Below, piece after piece: positions 35,967 to 48,187 of a DNA stretch of 64,000 nucleotides. The DNA is from Rhododendron vialii (Eukaryota > Streptophyta > Magnoliopsida > Ericales > Ericaceae). The DNA is taken from positions 35,439,001 to 35,503,000 of the forward strand of contig NC_080559.1 of the NCBI RefSeq assembly GCF_030253575.1, in the 5' to 3' direction. Positions within the stretch are counted from its first letter, which is position 1. The number at the start of each line of letters is the position of its first letter. The position numbers were made by a program, and so were the translations under genes. Under the pieces are notes generated by a model. It searched no databases. It was given only the letters and a program-made list of their open reading frames with translations, and was not told the origin of the DNA.

Positions 35967-36332
35967 TCCTAAGGACTACCTTAACTTAATAAAATAAGGA
36001 CCTCCCTTTCCCGATCGAATTTTGATGATCCGAGCCGCTCAATGTGTTCAGAGCATGATTTTAAGGGTACACGCGAGAAATCAGCAAAAAAAAAAGATCG
36101 GGAAGGGCTTGATCCGAGCAATTTTTGTTTATTTTTTATCAAACGGTTCAAATTAAAACTGTTCAGATGAAGACCTTTCCGGTCTTTTTTTTTGCCAATT
36201 CCTCGCGGATACCCTTAAAATCACATTTTGAACACATTGAGCGGCTTGGATCATCAAAATTCAAACGGAAAATGGGAGAAATGGAGAGATCCTTATTTTA
36301 ACTAAAATAAGGACCACCTTATTTGAAAATGA

Positions 36333-36335
<3 letters not shown>
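35967..36335. mobile_element. Foldback element, unit A
   Basis: The left arm (AATAAGGACCTCCCTTTCCC ... TTTTGATGATCCGAGCCGCT ... TTTTAAGGGTACACGCGAGA) is inverted in the right arm (CGCGGATACCCTTAAAATCA ... GAGCGGCTTGGATCATCAAA). The arms are homologous to those of unit B (36406-36764), so both belong to one family. Confidence 0.82.

Positions 36336-36405
<70 letters not shown>
36336..36405. repeat. (TA)n microsatellite 2
   Basis: 70-bp TA run between foldback units A and B, entered from GACTG and left through CAGTC. Confidence 0.93.
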
Positions 36406-36408
<3 letters not shown>

Positions 36409-36761
36409 TCCGGATCCAATGAGGGATCCCGCACGGTGCTACTGTGCAGGACTCCCCTTTCCCAATCGAATTGCGACGATCCGAGCCGCTCAAAGTGATC
36501 AGAACGTGATTTTAAGGGTACCCGCGAGAAATCAACAAAAAAAATAATCGGGAAGGGCTTGATCCGAACAATTTTTTATTGAACGGTTCAGTAAAAAATT
36601 GCTCGAATCAAGCCCTTCCCGATCATTTTTTTTGCTGATTTCTTGTGGGTACCCTTAAAATCACATTCTGCACACTTTGAGCGGCTCGGATCGTCGCAAT
36701 TCGTTCGGAAAAGGAGAGTCCCGCACCGCAAAGCCATGCGGGATCCCTCATTGGATCCGGA

Positions 36762-36764
<3 letters not shown>
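36406..36764. mobile_element. Foldback element, unit B, inserted in a (TA)n tract (Micron-like)
   Basis: 359 bp. Starts CAGTCCGGATCCAATGAGGG and ends with its complement. The arms pair almost to the centre near 36585, and both outer sides are long TA runs. MITEs flanked by (TA)n are known in rice as Micron; similarity to Micron sequence itself was not checked. Confidence 0.88.

Positions 36765-36842
<78 letters not shown>
36765..36842. repeat. (TA)n microsatellite 3
   Basis: 78-bp TA run on the right side of unit B. Confidence 0.93.
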
Positions 36843-36847
<5 letters not shown>

Positions 36848-37323
36848 GTACTACTCCAAGATAACTACATCGGTCGCTTGATCGGGTAACTAACAAACCT
36901 TTTTTTTTTGGACAAAAGATAAAGTCAACATTGTTAGTTATAATTACTGAGACTTGAACATCTGTCCAATAATGCATTGGAGAACAGTGTCTATCACTCC
37001 AAGGGTCAGCTCCCCTTCGGTAGTTCTATGTAGATTGATGGCAGGCAGGAGATCGAGCCTAGATACTGACAAGTCGGCTATTGGAAGCTAATGTGTCACC
37101 ACTCAATTAATGTTTTCATACATCTTCTTAGAAATTTCAATAAAAGTGTGAGAGGATCGTTACAAAATAAAAGTATAAGTATATATTTTGGGGTGTCACG
37201 GCTAGAAATAAAGATGTTTTTCGCATTTTAAAAACAGTACATGTTACCATATGATACGATCGAGGGGTATACTTGTAGATAGATAGTACTTAATTTACTT
37301 GGATGGGCTTGAGTACATATAAG

Positions 37324-37968
37324 TAGGGCCGTAAACGAATCGAATCGAGCCGAACCCTGTTAAGTTCGGTTCGGGTTCTTTAAGGTATGAGTTCGGCTCG
37401 AATTCGATTTGAGCCTGAACAACTTGGTTCGAGTTCGGCTCGTTAAAATTTTTCAAGGCTCCGGTTTGGCTCGGTTGGGTTCATTAAGATACTAGTTTGG
37501 CTCGAGTTCGGCTCAGATTCGGCTTGGGTTCGATTCGAACTTGAACATCTTGGCTCGAGTTTGGCTCGTTAAACTCAAATAAATCAAGCCGAGCCGAATC
37601 TAAGCTCGAATTGAGCTCGTCAAGACTCAGGTTTGATTCGGCTCAGCTTATTAAACTCAAGCGAACACAAACTCTCTCATTGATCGTATAAAATTTGGGA
37701 GAAAAATAAATATTGAATTATATATACAACATTAAATTTTTTTACATTTACAAATAGACCCCTATTGAATTATTAATTAAATTTAAGTATATGTTCGTGA
37801 ACCTAACCGAGCCGAATACCGTTAGGCTCAGGTTCGACTCATTTACGGAACGAGCCTAGAATTGAGGTTCAGGTTCAGTTCATTTAGCAGGCGAATCGAA
37901 CTCGAACAAGCTCTTACCGAACCGAGCCTCGAACAGTTCGCGAATAACTCAGTTCATTTACAGCCCTA
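37324..37968. mobile_element. hAT-type non-autonomous element (645 bp)
   Basis: Ends TAGGGCCGTAAACGAA and TTCATTTACAGCCCTA are inverted, flanked by the perfect 8-bp duplication CATATAAG (37316-37323 and 37969-37976). The interior is made of variants of GGCTCGAGTTCGGCTCG with an internal direct repeat of about 100 bp. No coding capacity. Confidence 0.92.
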
Positions 37969-37976
37969 CATATAAG

Positions 37977-38680
37977 TCGTACTCCTATTATTATGTAGTG
38001 CAAGTCCAACCCTAATCTAACCCAGTCCTAGAAACTTTTTTAGCATCTTTAAAACACTGGGTACGTGTTCGGGTCTGCACCACATGTTCTTGAATGAGTG
38101 AAAAATACTGCAAAGTCATTCAAAGTTGCATGAAGTACTAGAAGTCTTTTTATTAGTAATTTGGACCAATGAAAAGCAAGAAGTAGAATGTAAATTCGGA
38201 TCGGAGCCCCGGCCCCATGTTCATGCAAAAGTGTTACCTAATGCCCCAAGTTGACGCCATTTAATTGATATAACTAGTTTATGCCTGGGGCGATATACAC
38301 TCGATCTACACATGTGCAAGTAATTAGGCCCTTTTTTTTCCTGAACGGCAGTGCAAGTAAAGGCCTTTTCACCCACAAAAAAAAAAAAACTAGGCCAATT
38401 TTTTTACGTGAAAACCTAACTTAGCTTTCGGCACAATTCTAGTAGTCTTCCCAACTTGCTTAGTGGTGAGAAATCAAAATGGTAAGCCTCAATTGCACGA
38501 AATCGCCAGCCATAAACCTCACATGTATAGGAAAGCTGGAAGTTATAATACTGGATCACTGCAGCAACTCATTCCCGATATTCCTCTCGATCTGCTCTTC
38601 AATCACCTCTCTGCATAATTCTACTCACGAAAACACCACTGCCCATTTTTCTCCAAACAGGTTTCCAATTTCCTGCCACA
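37977..38680. other. Upstream region of the GT31 gene
   Basis: No element with clear ends. An in-frame-free leader with short ATG frames (38479 on) precedes the start codon. Confidence 0.5.
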
Positions 38681-39685
38681 ATGAAGTCCCAAAGGCCAAG
38701 CGGATGGCGATTCATCGCCTACGGCGGCTGCTTCGCTGTTTTAATTTGCATCTTCGCTTCAACCAACGAGTTCCGTTTCGACAGCCTCTCCGAGTTTTGT
38801 AGAATACCCTTCCCGCTGTGTAGCGCAACGCAGTCAATTTCTTTTGATCACATGGAGAATTCCTCGCCCAACGACATCCGAATCTTCATCGGAGTCTTGA
38901 CAATTCCCAGTAGACACTGGCGCCGCCAGCTCCTCCGCCTCCTATACAGCACACAATCTCCAGCGGGCGCAAAAATCGATGTGAAGTTTGTGTTTTGCAA
39001 CCTACGGGAAGACAACACGAGCCTACCAGAGGACGAAAAACTCAAGATTGACCTAGAAATGATGCGCTACGACGATATCATAATTCTCAACTGCACAGAG
39101 AGCAGGAAGACCGCCCCTAAGTCTTATGCGTACTTTACAAGCTTGCCGGATATGCTAAATCGCTCTGATGGTTCAGAGCCGCCGTACCATTACGTAGGAA
39201 AATTGAGCGATGTCAGCTATTTTAGGTTCCAACACCTGGTGGATTCATTGGCAAACCAGCCCAGAGAAGACTTATACTACGGTTCTGTCATTCCATGCGA
39301 AGAAATGGAGCCTCATAAGAAAAACAGTTTCATGTCCGGGGCGGGTTATTTCATCTCTTGGGATATAGTGGAATGGATTAAGAGTTCTGATATCCCGAAA
39401 AAGTTGCCAATGCGTGGGGTGGAAGACAAGGCTATGGGCCGATTGCTCGAAGACGGCCATCGGGGGAAAAACCGGTATAATGCTAAGGGGGCAATCTACA
39501 ATTATCCGGGGCTGGAGCCAACCAAGTGTGAGCGTGAGCTGGTGCCAGATACGATCGCAGTTTGCAATCTGAAGTTAGACAAGCAGTTGATTCATGCGAT
39601 GACTTACTTTAATGTCACTCAAAATTTGAAACCATCCATATTTTACAGTATCTCAGACCTTAATTTGAAACCACTCATAGCTTAA
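38681..39685 (+). CDS. GT31-family glycosyltransferase-like protein with altered DxD motif
   Basis: Intronless, 334 residues. Type II Golgi-type topology: a short basic N-terminus, one membrane segment at about 9-27, and a lumenal domain. Family blocks: IFIGVLTIPSRHWRRQLLR (68-86), VKFVFCNL (101-108), YDDIIILNCTES (130-141), LYYGSVIPCEEM, FMSGAGYFISWDIVEWI and GVEDKAMGRLL. These suggest a plant GT31 hexosyltransferase (beta-1,3-galactosyltransferase-like). Where family members carry KADDDTY, this protein has K174-L-S-D-V-S-Y180, so two of the three acidic residues are gone. Loss of metal-dependent activity, or a new role, is inference. The open frame is otherwise full length. Start at 38681 is the first ATG giving the membrane anchor. 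A longer out-of-frame upstream ATG frame overlaps. Confidence 0.85.
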   Translation: MKSQRPSGWRFIAYGGCFAVLICIFASTNEFRFDSLSEFCRIPFPLCSATQSISFDHMENSSPNDIRIFIGVLTIPSRHWRRQLLRLLYSTQSPAGAKIDVKFVFCNLREDNTSLPEDEKLKIDLEMMRYDDIIILNCTESRKTAPKSYAYFTSLPDMLNRSDGSEPPYHYVGKLSDVSYFRFQHLVDSLANQPREDLYYGSVIPCEEMEPHKKNSFMSGAGYFISWDIVEWIKSSDIPKKLPMRGVEDKAMGRLLEDGHRGKNRYNAKGAIYNYPGLEPTKCERELVPDTIAVCNLKLDKQLIHAMTYFNVTQNLKPSIFYSISDLNLKPLIA

Positions 39686-39994
39686 TGTTGTGGGTCATTC
39701 GAGCCGGCTTCAGGAAAAAATTATTATTCGGTATCGATCTCAGGCCCCTTTTGCACCGCTACATATTGTGTTGGAGCTCAAGACATGGTGTATGAACTCC
39801 ACCACGATGTATTGTGGAAAAGGGATTGGAGGAGGGAGGGGCACTCGATTTTGTTCTCTTTCTTTTATGTCAATTCTGTTTTTCTTTGAGAGGTTCTGAG
39901 TTGCAAAAGGGCATTTACAGTCTTTCATGTAATGCAAATTGGAATAATAAGTTTTTGGATATCCTTTACTTTTGTACGGTACGTGACTTACTTA

Positions 39995-40153
39995 GTTGCT
40001 TGATTATAAGGTCGCATGTTTGAATTCAATAGACGCCAATCATCCCAAACCTTGGGGCCATTGGGGGTTATGTGTGATTATTACCTTCATAGCTTCGGAA
40101 TTAGTCGAGGTACACACAAGCTGACTCGAACATCCGATTATCAAAAAAAATAA
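39995..40153 (+). mobile_element. SINE family 2, copy B
   Basis: TTATAAGGTCGCATGTTTGA (box B-like), TCAATAGACGCCAATC, CCTTGGGGCCATTG, GGAATTAGTCGAGGTACACA, then CATCCGATTATC and an A tail. Same order as 26630-26828. Confidence 0.7.
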
Positions 40154-41568
40154 AAAATTCCAGTTCTTTCATTTCAATGTAAGAAACAGTATTGTCCCTG
40201 TCTTGTAATTTTCACCTGGAAACCGTCGAGCGCGGGGTTATCTCTTTGATTATCAGTTTTTGTTTTTTTTTTTTTTGTTCACTTACTAAACTGAAGTATC
40301 ATTTTTGTCAATTTAGTTAGAGGTTGTCGTATCAGTATCACCTAATGGGTTAAGCCCGCTAGTAGTAACAAGAGTCCTAGGCCGGAGGCCAAGCCACAAA
40401 ATGGTTCGTAATCTTGAAAATTATTTTCATAATCAATAGTAATTGTTTTTGCAGTATTTGCATTCTATACTTGAAGTATGGTAACAATTTAAAACATTAT
40501 GAACTTTTTTTTGTTAATGCTTTATTTGTTCTGTTGAATTTTGATGGTATGATACTAGTTGGGCAGAGGGGCCACAACCACTTTGCAAAGCTTCAAAGCC
40601 TGGAATTTAGCCCAAACCCAGAACCTAACCAATCTCCGTCGTGGGCGCTCGTTTGGAATTCAGGGCTATGAATAACCTCTGAAATCTACTGTAAACAAAC
40701 CGACTAACTCTCCAAGCGCTAATCCCCTCTAATGTATACAATATTGACAATTGTATGGGGGGTGTGGAATTGGAATTCATTGTGACATGCGGGAGACTTT
40801 CACATGTTCTATCATGCCCACTTTATTTGTTTGTTTGGTTTTATTATAGTGAAAAATAACGTCAATAGCACTATTTTCAAACAGTCACCGAAGTGGGGGC
40901 ACATAGGGTACGTGTCCCCATTCGAACGCGTGTCCCCACTCAAAATTAAAATATTTTTTTGCAAAAATTAACATAATTATGATAGTGTGCTAATATATAA
41001 ACATACACACTTGCATATATCTCGAAAAAACACATACAAAATTAGTTTTATGTATGAATTTCATTATATGGTGTATTTTTATACTTGTTATTTTACGAGC
41101 TATTTGTCTATTTTGAGCTATTCTCTTCTTGATTCTCTTTATTTTTAACCCGCTGGGAGAAATATTGTAAAACAAAGTCATTAACAAAACTAACTCAGTC
41201 ATTCTAAAACTTGTTGATGTTTATTTAAAACATACTTTAAAAATTTTGTATGAGATTTTGTGCTCATTTTTACCTAATTTAACTTAAAGTACGTCTTATA
41301 AACTTTTGTAGTTAGTAATACATACCTTAATTTTGTACGATCTTATTATGATTAACTAAAAAAATAAATTTTCGCCGTTATGATTAACAGGTGCCTCCAC
41401 TAGTACTACACTGTATTCTTGAATCCGTCCTTGGTCACAATTGGAATGTGGATATGATTAGAGACACGTATAATCTTTATTTATGAGTAGTGACATTGCC
41501 CTCCTAATGAATATATTATTGGGTACCGTATGAAAAAGGAAATGATGACATACCAAACAAAAAAATCA
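40154..41568. other. Intergenic, no gene seen
   Basis: A/T-rich spacer. No sharply bounded element found by eye. Confidence 0.5.
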
Positions 41569-41570
41569 TA

Positions 41571-41784
41571 CTCCCTCTGTCCCTAAATAAGTGTTTGACA
41601 CGTAAAATTAGGCTTTACAAAATATGCATATTTTTTATTAAAAAATTTAATTTTTTTCACAATCTAGTAGAACTCATATCTATCTATTGATTTGTGAAAA
41701 AAAATTAATTTTTTTAACCAAACAAATGCATTTTTTTGAAGGATTAATTTTGCGTGTCGGACACTTATTTAGGTACGGAGGGAG
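41571..41784. mobile_element. Stowaway-like MITE, different subfamily (214 bp)
   Basis: CTCCCTCTGTCCCTAAATAA at the left; TTATTTAGGTACGGAGGGAG at the right. TA precedes it and CA follows, so one target dinucleotide has mutated. The interior is unlike the 271-bp pair. Confidence 0.85.
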
Positions 41785-42219
41785 CATGAAGTTCTAACAG
41801 ATTGATGTGGCTTTGATTTTCTTTTTGCTGAACCAAACCAGTATCGCCAATTTTTTTTAACTTTTTCAACAATAAGTGTTATTAAAATAACAAATTTTTC
41901 ATTGCCAGCTCGTTTAAGTACATAGTTTTATCCAGTATCTGTCAAGTGCTTTTAATTTTTTTCCTTTTAGGGAGAGATTATGGTGGAATAGTTAGACCGG
42001 CATAACCTGGAGTACTATTTTCAACGTCAAGCGGTCCAGTCCAGATAACTTATTTTCCAAGACTCGCCAAACCGTTTTGACACTCACCGGTTTGACCCAG
42101 TACCTTGTAACGATCAACCAGCCTCCTTATTAACCGGCCTCCTTATGCTACATCACAGCAGTGGCTAGGGTTTAAAATTCTACTTTTCGTTTCTCTTGAC
42201 CTTTGCTATACCTCCCCCA

Positions 42220-42221
<2 letters not shown>

Positions 42222-42259
<38 letters not shown>
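42222..42259. repeat. (CT)n microsatellite in the VDAC leader
   Basis: CT run about 90 bp before the VDAC start codon, probably in its 5' untranslated region. TAGGGTTT, a telo-box-like motif common in plant housekeeping promoters, lies at about 42167. Confidence 0.85.
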
Positions 42260-42260
<1 letters not shown>

Positions 42261-42348
42261 GATTTCGTATGAACTATATTTGTATGCATCGCGATATACA
42301 GGATTCCTAACCTGAATGTGGTTGCAGATTGTGTCTGTTTCACCGAAC

Positions 42349-45300
42349 ATGGCCAACGGTCCTGCACCATTTTCAGATATTGGCAAGCAAGCCAAAGGTA
42401 TACTACTTCCGACCTGTTCCTGCTTGAATTCCTGATCGATTAGTCTGAGTTAGAGTAATTGTTCGATTTGGATTGCTCAGTTTCTAGTTGAGTGGAAAGA
42501 AGATTAGTTCATACTTTCCCCTCCTATATATCCGTCTTTTGTTTTTTGTGCCTTTTCTGGTCCTTTAAGCAGCGTTTACCGGAAGTGTTGGTCGTAATGC
42601 GGGTTTGAATTGTTGGATTCCATAGTTCCAATTGTTGGACATATATCAAGCATGTTTAGTGTGTATTCAGGGGCAGTCCTCTGCAGTCATTAGTATTTTG
42701 TCGGCGTAATTACTGTTGTATTGGAGACTAGTGCAGAGTTGCTTCATATAGAAATCTTTTACTTGTAAATTGCTACGCCTTCATTGATGTTGATTCCCTT
42801 TTTGGTTTCTTTTTGTACGAATGTGTAACAATGTATAACGAATAACGATGTTTTAAATGGATGAAGAAGACTACCTTATGCTAACAGACTAGGAAAGATA
42901 ACTTTTAGGTACTTGCTTTTTCTAGTTAAATCTGCATGCCCCGTCCTCAACAGGCTTGCTTCACTCAAAATCATTCCGGAATTTCTGGAGATCCTGATCC
43001 TGTTTTTTCTTAATTTAGGTTTTCTTTTTCCTTTTTTGTCTGATCCTTCTTTATGGACATGGGATAATGACTTACTAGTGATATGACTCCAACACGGAAT
43101 CTCAGTTATAATGACTCGATCTGCCATTTTCTAGTTGCGCTTATTCAAGCGCCTAAGCAAATAAAGGAAGGAGCATTACTTCTTGCATAATCTCCAAATA
43201 TGCAAGTTCAGGATTAATTTTTTCTTTCAGTGAGGGATAGGATTCTGTAATTTATTCAGCATTGGTATGTAATTCGGAAAAGTACGCTCCAAAAAGCGTA
43301 AAAGACATGTGTATGGTGTAGATTCAATTTTGGTTTGGAGATGGTCACACCCAGAATAAATTTTAAGACATTTGTATGGTGTAGATTCAATTGTGGTTTG
43401 GAGACGGTCACACCCAAAATAAATCTTGTCCACATGTTATGTTTCTGGGTAAGTATCATTTTTGGAACCTTTTAGTTATTGGAATGCAGAATGCTGTCTC
43501 TAGCGTGATTCTTTTTCTTTATTTTGTTTATGTTCCTTTGAACGCCCATCTTCCTTCCTTTTCAGATATACAAGTTTGATGCTTTTGTGATTTATGTAGA
43601 CATCTCATTAATTGCTATGACCTCTTTCTGCCGATATGAAGTAATACTGAATTTGATTGCTTTGTGCAGACCTATTGACCAAAGATTACAATTTCGACCA
43701 CAAGTTCACCTTTTTAGTTCCGAGCCCTACTGGGCTGGTATGGTTTGATTTCACTCCTTGTTATATATGTTTCTATTGTATTGTATCTACTATCTAAGGC
43801 CATTGTTTAGAACTTGCATCTTATCTAGCATTTCTACTGCCTTCTTTAAAATGTCAATTTTGGTGCTTTAACTTGTGATGCCCATAGTTGCTGGATCCTC
43901 CAAGGGGGGTTTCGCTCCTCGCTCCTATCGAGATAGAATCTTGCTTCTAATCGGGATGGTTTCCAAAGAAATAAAAGAAAAGTTATCAACCAAGAGAATG
44001 AGATAGTCTAAGAGTGCATTAATAAGTACTTAGATTCTGCAAAATCTACCAAATAAGAAAAAAGGTAAGCATATTTTGGAATATATAGTTTTTAAATGAA
44101 ATAGGTGAACGCTCTCATAGGCACTCGTAAATGTAGAAACCGCTTCCACCCCCCACCCTTACTCCCGCTTTGTGCAACTATGGACTTATGTCAGCTGCAG
44201 AAACTATACTCTGTCTTAGTGGTGATCCTATCATAGTCGATCCTTTAAAATTGGGTGGTTTATTCAAGCCACTTTTGTATTTTACGGAATGGACTCTTTC
44301 TGAGACGAAGACCGTTATAATTGACGGGCATGATAAAAATCTCAACCTTCTACCGGGTTACTGAAGATATCAATTATGAAGGGGATTTGGAGAGGATGCT
44401 GCCCGTAGAATGGAGATGGGGTACGGTGTACCAATATGTGGTAGAGTGCTGGCTATCAAGAAGTTTCATAGAAATTAAGCGGTGTACATTAAAGAAGATG
44501 TTGAGATGGATGATATTGTAGAATTGAAAGATTGAACAATGACTACATTCGTGAAAATTAGAGGTGGCCTGTTGAACAGGACATGAGTTGTCCATGATGG
44601 TTCTACTATCTATCATGTGCAGTCAAGTTCAATAAATGTACTTGTAACAGTGATGTACTCGGTGTTTCTGTTGTTTTTCTTGGTGCAAATATTTTTATAT
44701 TACCCAAATAAACATTGATATATTTGAATCGAATGTCCTGCGGTCACCCGTGAAGACTGAGAAAGATTTGAATAACTGTCGAATGGCTTTGTACTTGCAT
44801 TGATTAAGTTGATTTAAAGCAGGTAGGTTTCTAGATTATGTTTTCAGTTACTGTAACCATTCGTAGGGCTGTTTCCTTCATATTTGTCTGTAATTCATAG
44901 GTCCGACATAGCTTCGATTCTTCATTAAGATAATAAGGGCAGAAACATTGGCAGAATGATTAAGCCCTTAAAATACACATGAATATTTACTATCTCCTGA
45001 GTCCTGACTTTCATCGACTTCTTATTTTGCATAGTTCTGTCTGTTTTTTACATTTTTTTTGGAAGTAGTCGAATGGGAAGTCATTGATTGTTCATTTGCT
45101 CCATGTCACTTGGGTGTGCCATGAATTTCCTCCTATGAGCTAAACATGTCACTGGTGTCCTACTTTATTTTTGTGGTTTTTGACCTTTTTAGCTTTTAAT
45201 TGCTGATGGTCTAGCTTTTTTATTTCACGGTTTGATTCTCCAGATAAGATGAAATGAGATGAGAATTTGGGCTGCCGGGGAGGGAAGAAAGCACAAACCA

Positions 45301-48187
45301 AAAGAATTGTCATACAAGCACATATGCATTTCGTTTTTACTCCTTGTGTTGTTTCTCTCATGTTCAATGAATATAATATGTGGAACCCCTCAAATATTAG
45401 AAGAAAAAAAAAGATATTCACTTCTACTACCATTTCTAGTCAATTGAACTGAAGCTTTGGGACTGAACTCTTACTATCATATTGTTTCTTTTTGACATGG
45501 TCGCAATGGTTCATAATGTCTGAACCATTAATGACAAGTGTAATCGTAGCAACGTTAAATAGTGGAGGCTGTTGCATCGAGAACTTCCTGTATTAATAAT
45601 TGCGGTATTGTTCATGTTAGTTTTTGCGAGAGTTGTGATTTTGTTTAACTTTTCTATTTTCCATCTTTAATTTTGTACGGCAGGGACTGACAGCCACTGG
45701 TGTGAAGAAGGATCAAATATTTATTGGTGACATATGTACTCAGTATAAGAATGGGAATACTACTGTGGATGTGAAAGTTGATACCTATTCTAAGGTATCA
45801 AGAGAAGATTTTGTCACTAGACCTTTTAGGCTTTTCCCCACAGTTTTTTCTTGGTGCATTTTCTGCGTGTGTTACATGAAGTCAACTGCACCAGTACGTA
45901 TCTAAGTTTAGTTGTTTGCAGGTATCTACAAAAGTGACCGTGAATGAAATCTTTTCCTCGACCAAAGCAGCATTAAGCTTTGACGTACCTGATCACAAGT
46001 CTGGGAAGGTCAGTTCTTTACCGCTGAAATATGTTGTATGTCATGCTGCATAAACTAGCTGAACTTGAACAAGTTCTGAACCTTACATCCTTGGGAAAGC
46101 ATTCACTTTTGGGAAGCATCCACTTTGGAATATTGCAACCCAGGTCCTTAACTTAGCACTTCAAGGAATATCTAATCAAGAGGAGAGTATGTCCAGAATA
46201 TTAAGTATCCCTCCTAAAAGTAAATACATCCTGTTCATGTACAAACCTTATAGTATTGAATCGAGTTATAGTCTTGGTCTTAAGCATCCATGGATACATG
46301 CACGGAATGTGGAAAGGGGCACGGACACGCTGACAAATCAAGTTATCAAACCATAATATCTGTTGTTCCCTTTGATATGGCTATACATTTCCTTTACAGT
46401 TTCAACGACACTGGGCAGAAGCGCCTTTCATATTATTGACAAGAAGTAGTTTAAAAAAAAATTCAACGACACTGGGCAGAAGTGCCTTTCATATTATTGA
46501 CAAGAAGTAGTTTAAAAAAAAATTCAACGACACTGGGCAGAAGCGCCTTTCATATTATTGACAAGAAGTTGTTTAAAAAAAAAATTTGGTGTTTATTTTG
46601 GTCGTGGAATTGTAGTTTGCTTGCCAGCTAGGATAATTTGATCATTTTAGGGAGTTCTGCACATATATATATCAAAAACTGTATTTGTGTATGCCGCAGC
46701 TGGATGTGCAATATCTTCATAATCATGCGGCCATCAATTCCAGTATTGGCTTGAACCCTGCCCCTCTTTTGGAGGTTGCTGCAACACTTGGAGACAAGAA
46801 TCTTGTTTTGGGTGGTGAAATTGGTTTTGATACTGCCTCTGCTTCATTCACCAGATACAATGCTGGGATTGGGTTTAACAAGGCAGATTTCTCTGCAGCT
46901 CTTATACTGTATGTATCCAGAACTATACTTGAGTAATTCATTTTCTACTATAGTAGAATCTGTTTTTTGTATTTGTATTGTATTCTGCGAATGTAGAATC
47001 ACTGTTCCGATATACTCTTTTGTGTACGAGTATAAAGTTTGTACACATGTTAAAAGGATTTACTTCTATGAGAAAGGATCAGCATGCGGGAAGTATACAT
47101 TAAGGCTAATGTATGGTATCACGAAGGTCAACCTAAGGAGGGGAGGGGGTTTGGTCTTTGACGTTGATGTCTCTGGCACATGCGTGGTCTACCTCGTTTA
47201 CTCCTTTAAAGGGATGAATTGTGATTTGCGTCATCAATTCTAAGAGTGTGGAATGCACATTGTCTCTGTACATGGATAAAAAAATTCCAAAATAGGGGTT
47301 CCCATTGCATGGTTCTAGACCAAATAGAAAGGGGTCTTAGAGTGACATTTTTTGGGTTCTTCCTGGGTATTTGTCAATGACTTGGTACCTAAGTTGAATG
47401 TGTTGGGTTTAACAGACCACATGGACAGAATAAGGTATTTATGCACAACACTCCATTGAGTGCACAATCTCTCTTTGTGCATATCCAACTAGATAGGCAA
47501 GTCCTACTCTTACTCAAGTGTTGAGTGTCGTCTTACCCAATTACTTCATGTTCAAATGAATGTCTACGGGTGCAGCTGGTTGTCAGAATGGTTAGTGATG
47601 TCATGTTCAAATCCTTTGCCTGCTCTCTGAGTGCAAAGGTTTGTAGCAATGTAATTAGCTGGCGATCATTTAAGCAGATGTATGTCAGAGACACTAGTGT
47701 ATGCTTAGTTGGAAGAAGAGAGTTTCTACCCTTCAACTTATGGGCAGTAAATTACGAGAAAGAAAATTTGCCTGTCAGTTTAGCAGAATAGAAGAGACTT
47801 GATAAGCTTTTCCTAGTTTTATTTGGTGTTCTTTCGTTGTTTGAATTCATCTTCTTAACCTTCTGACTCCTCTGTTATAGAATGGACAAAGGGAAGGCAT
47901 TGAAGGCTTCGTACATTCACTCTGTGAACCCATTGAATGGAATTGTGGTTGCTGCAGAAATGACTCATAGATTCTCCTCATATGAAAATAGTTTTACCAT
48001 TGGAAGCTCTCATGCAATTGATCCTTACACCAGAGTAAAAACAAGATTCTCTGACAATGGAAAGGTTGCAATGCTGTGCCAGAATGAATGGAGGCCTAAG
48101 TCTCTGATAACAGTTTCAGCAGAATATGATACAAAGGCCATCAATGCATCCCCAAAGCTTGGACTTGCCCTTGCTCTCAAGCCCTGA
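42349..48187 (+). CDS. VDAC: Voltage-dependent anion channel (mitochondrial porin)
   Basis: Beta-barrel channel of the mitochondrial outer membrane for metabolites. Exons: 42349-42397, 43670-43737, 45684-45794, 45922-46008, 46700-46908, 47881-48187, all GT-AG, joining to 276 residues, the usual plant VDAC length. The N-terminal helix (GPAPFSDIGKQAKDLLTKDY) is followed by strands such as FDHKFTFLVPSPTGLGLTAT, GDICTQYKNGNTTVDVKVDT, NLVLGGEIGFDTASASFTRY and the C-terminal ASPKLGLALALKP. The GLK-type ATP-associated motif is not obvious. Introns 2 and 4 contain tandem repeats. The six-exon layout fits what I recall for plant VDACs. No damage seen. Confidence 0.96.
43304..43429. repeat. 63-bp tandem duplication in VDAC intron 1
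   Basis: GACAT(G/T)TGTATGGTGTAG starts at 43304 and 43367. Both units contain GGTTTGGAGA and GGTCACACCCA. Confidence 0.85.
46401..46583. repeat. Three tandem copies of a 61-bp unit in VDAC intron 4
   Basis: TTCAACGACACTGGGCAGAA starts at 46401, 46462 and 46523. Each copy ends in an A run, and only one or two bases differ between copies. Confidence 0.92.

Noticed and set aside
36302-36977. Frames encoding alternating Tyr-Ile
   Set aside because: They are translations of (TA)n microsatellites.
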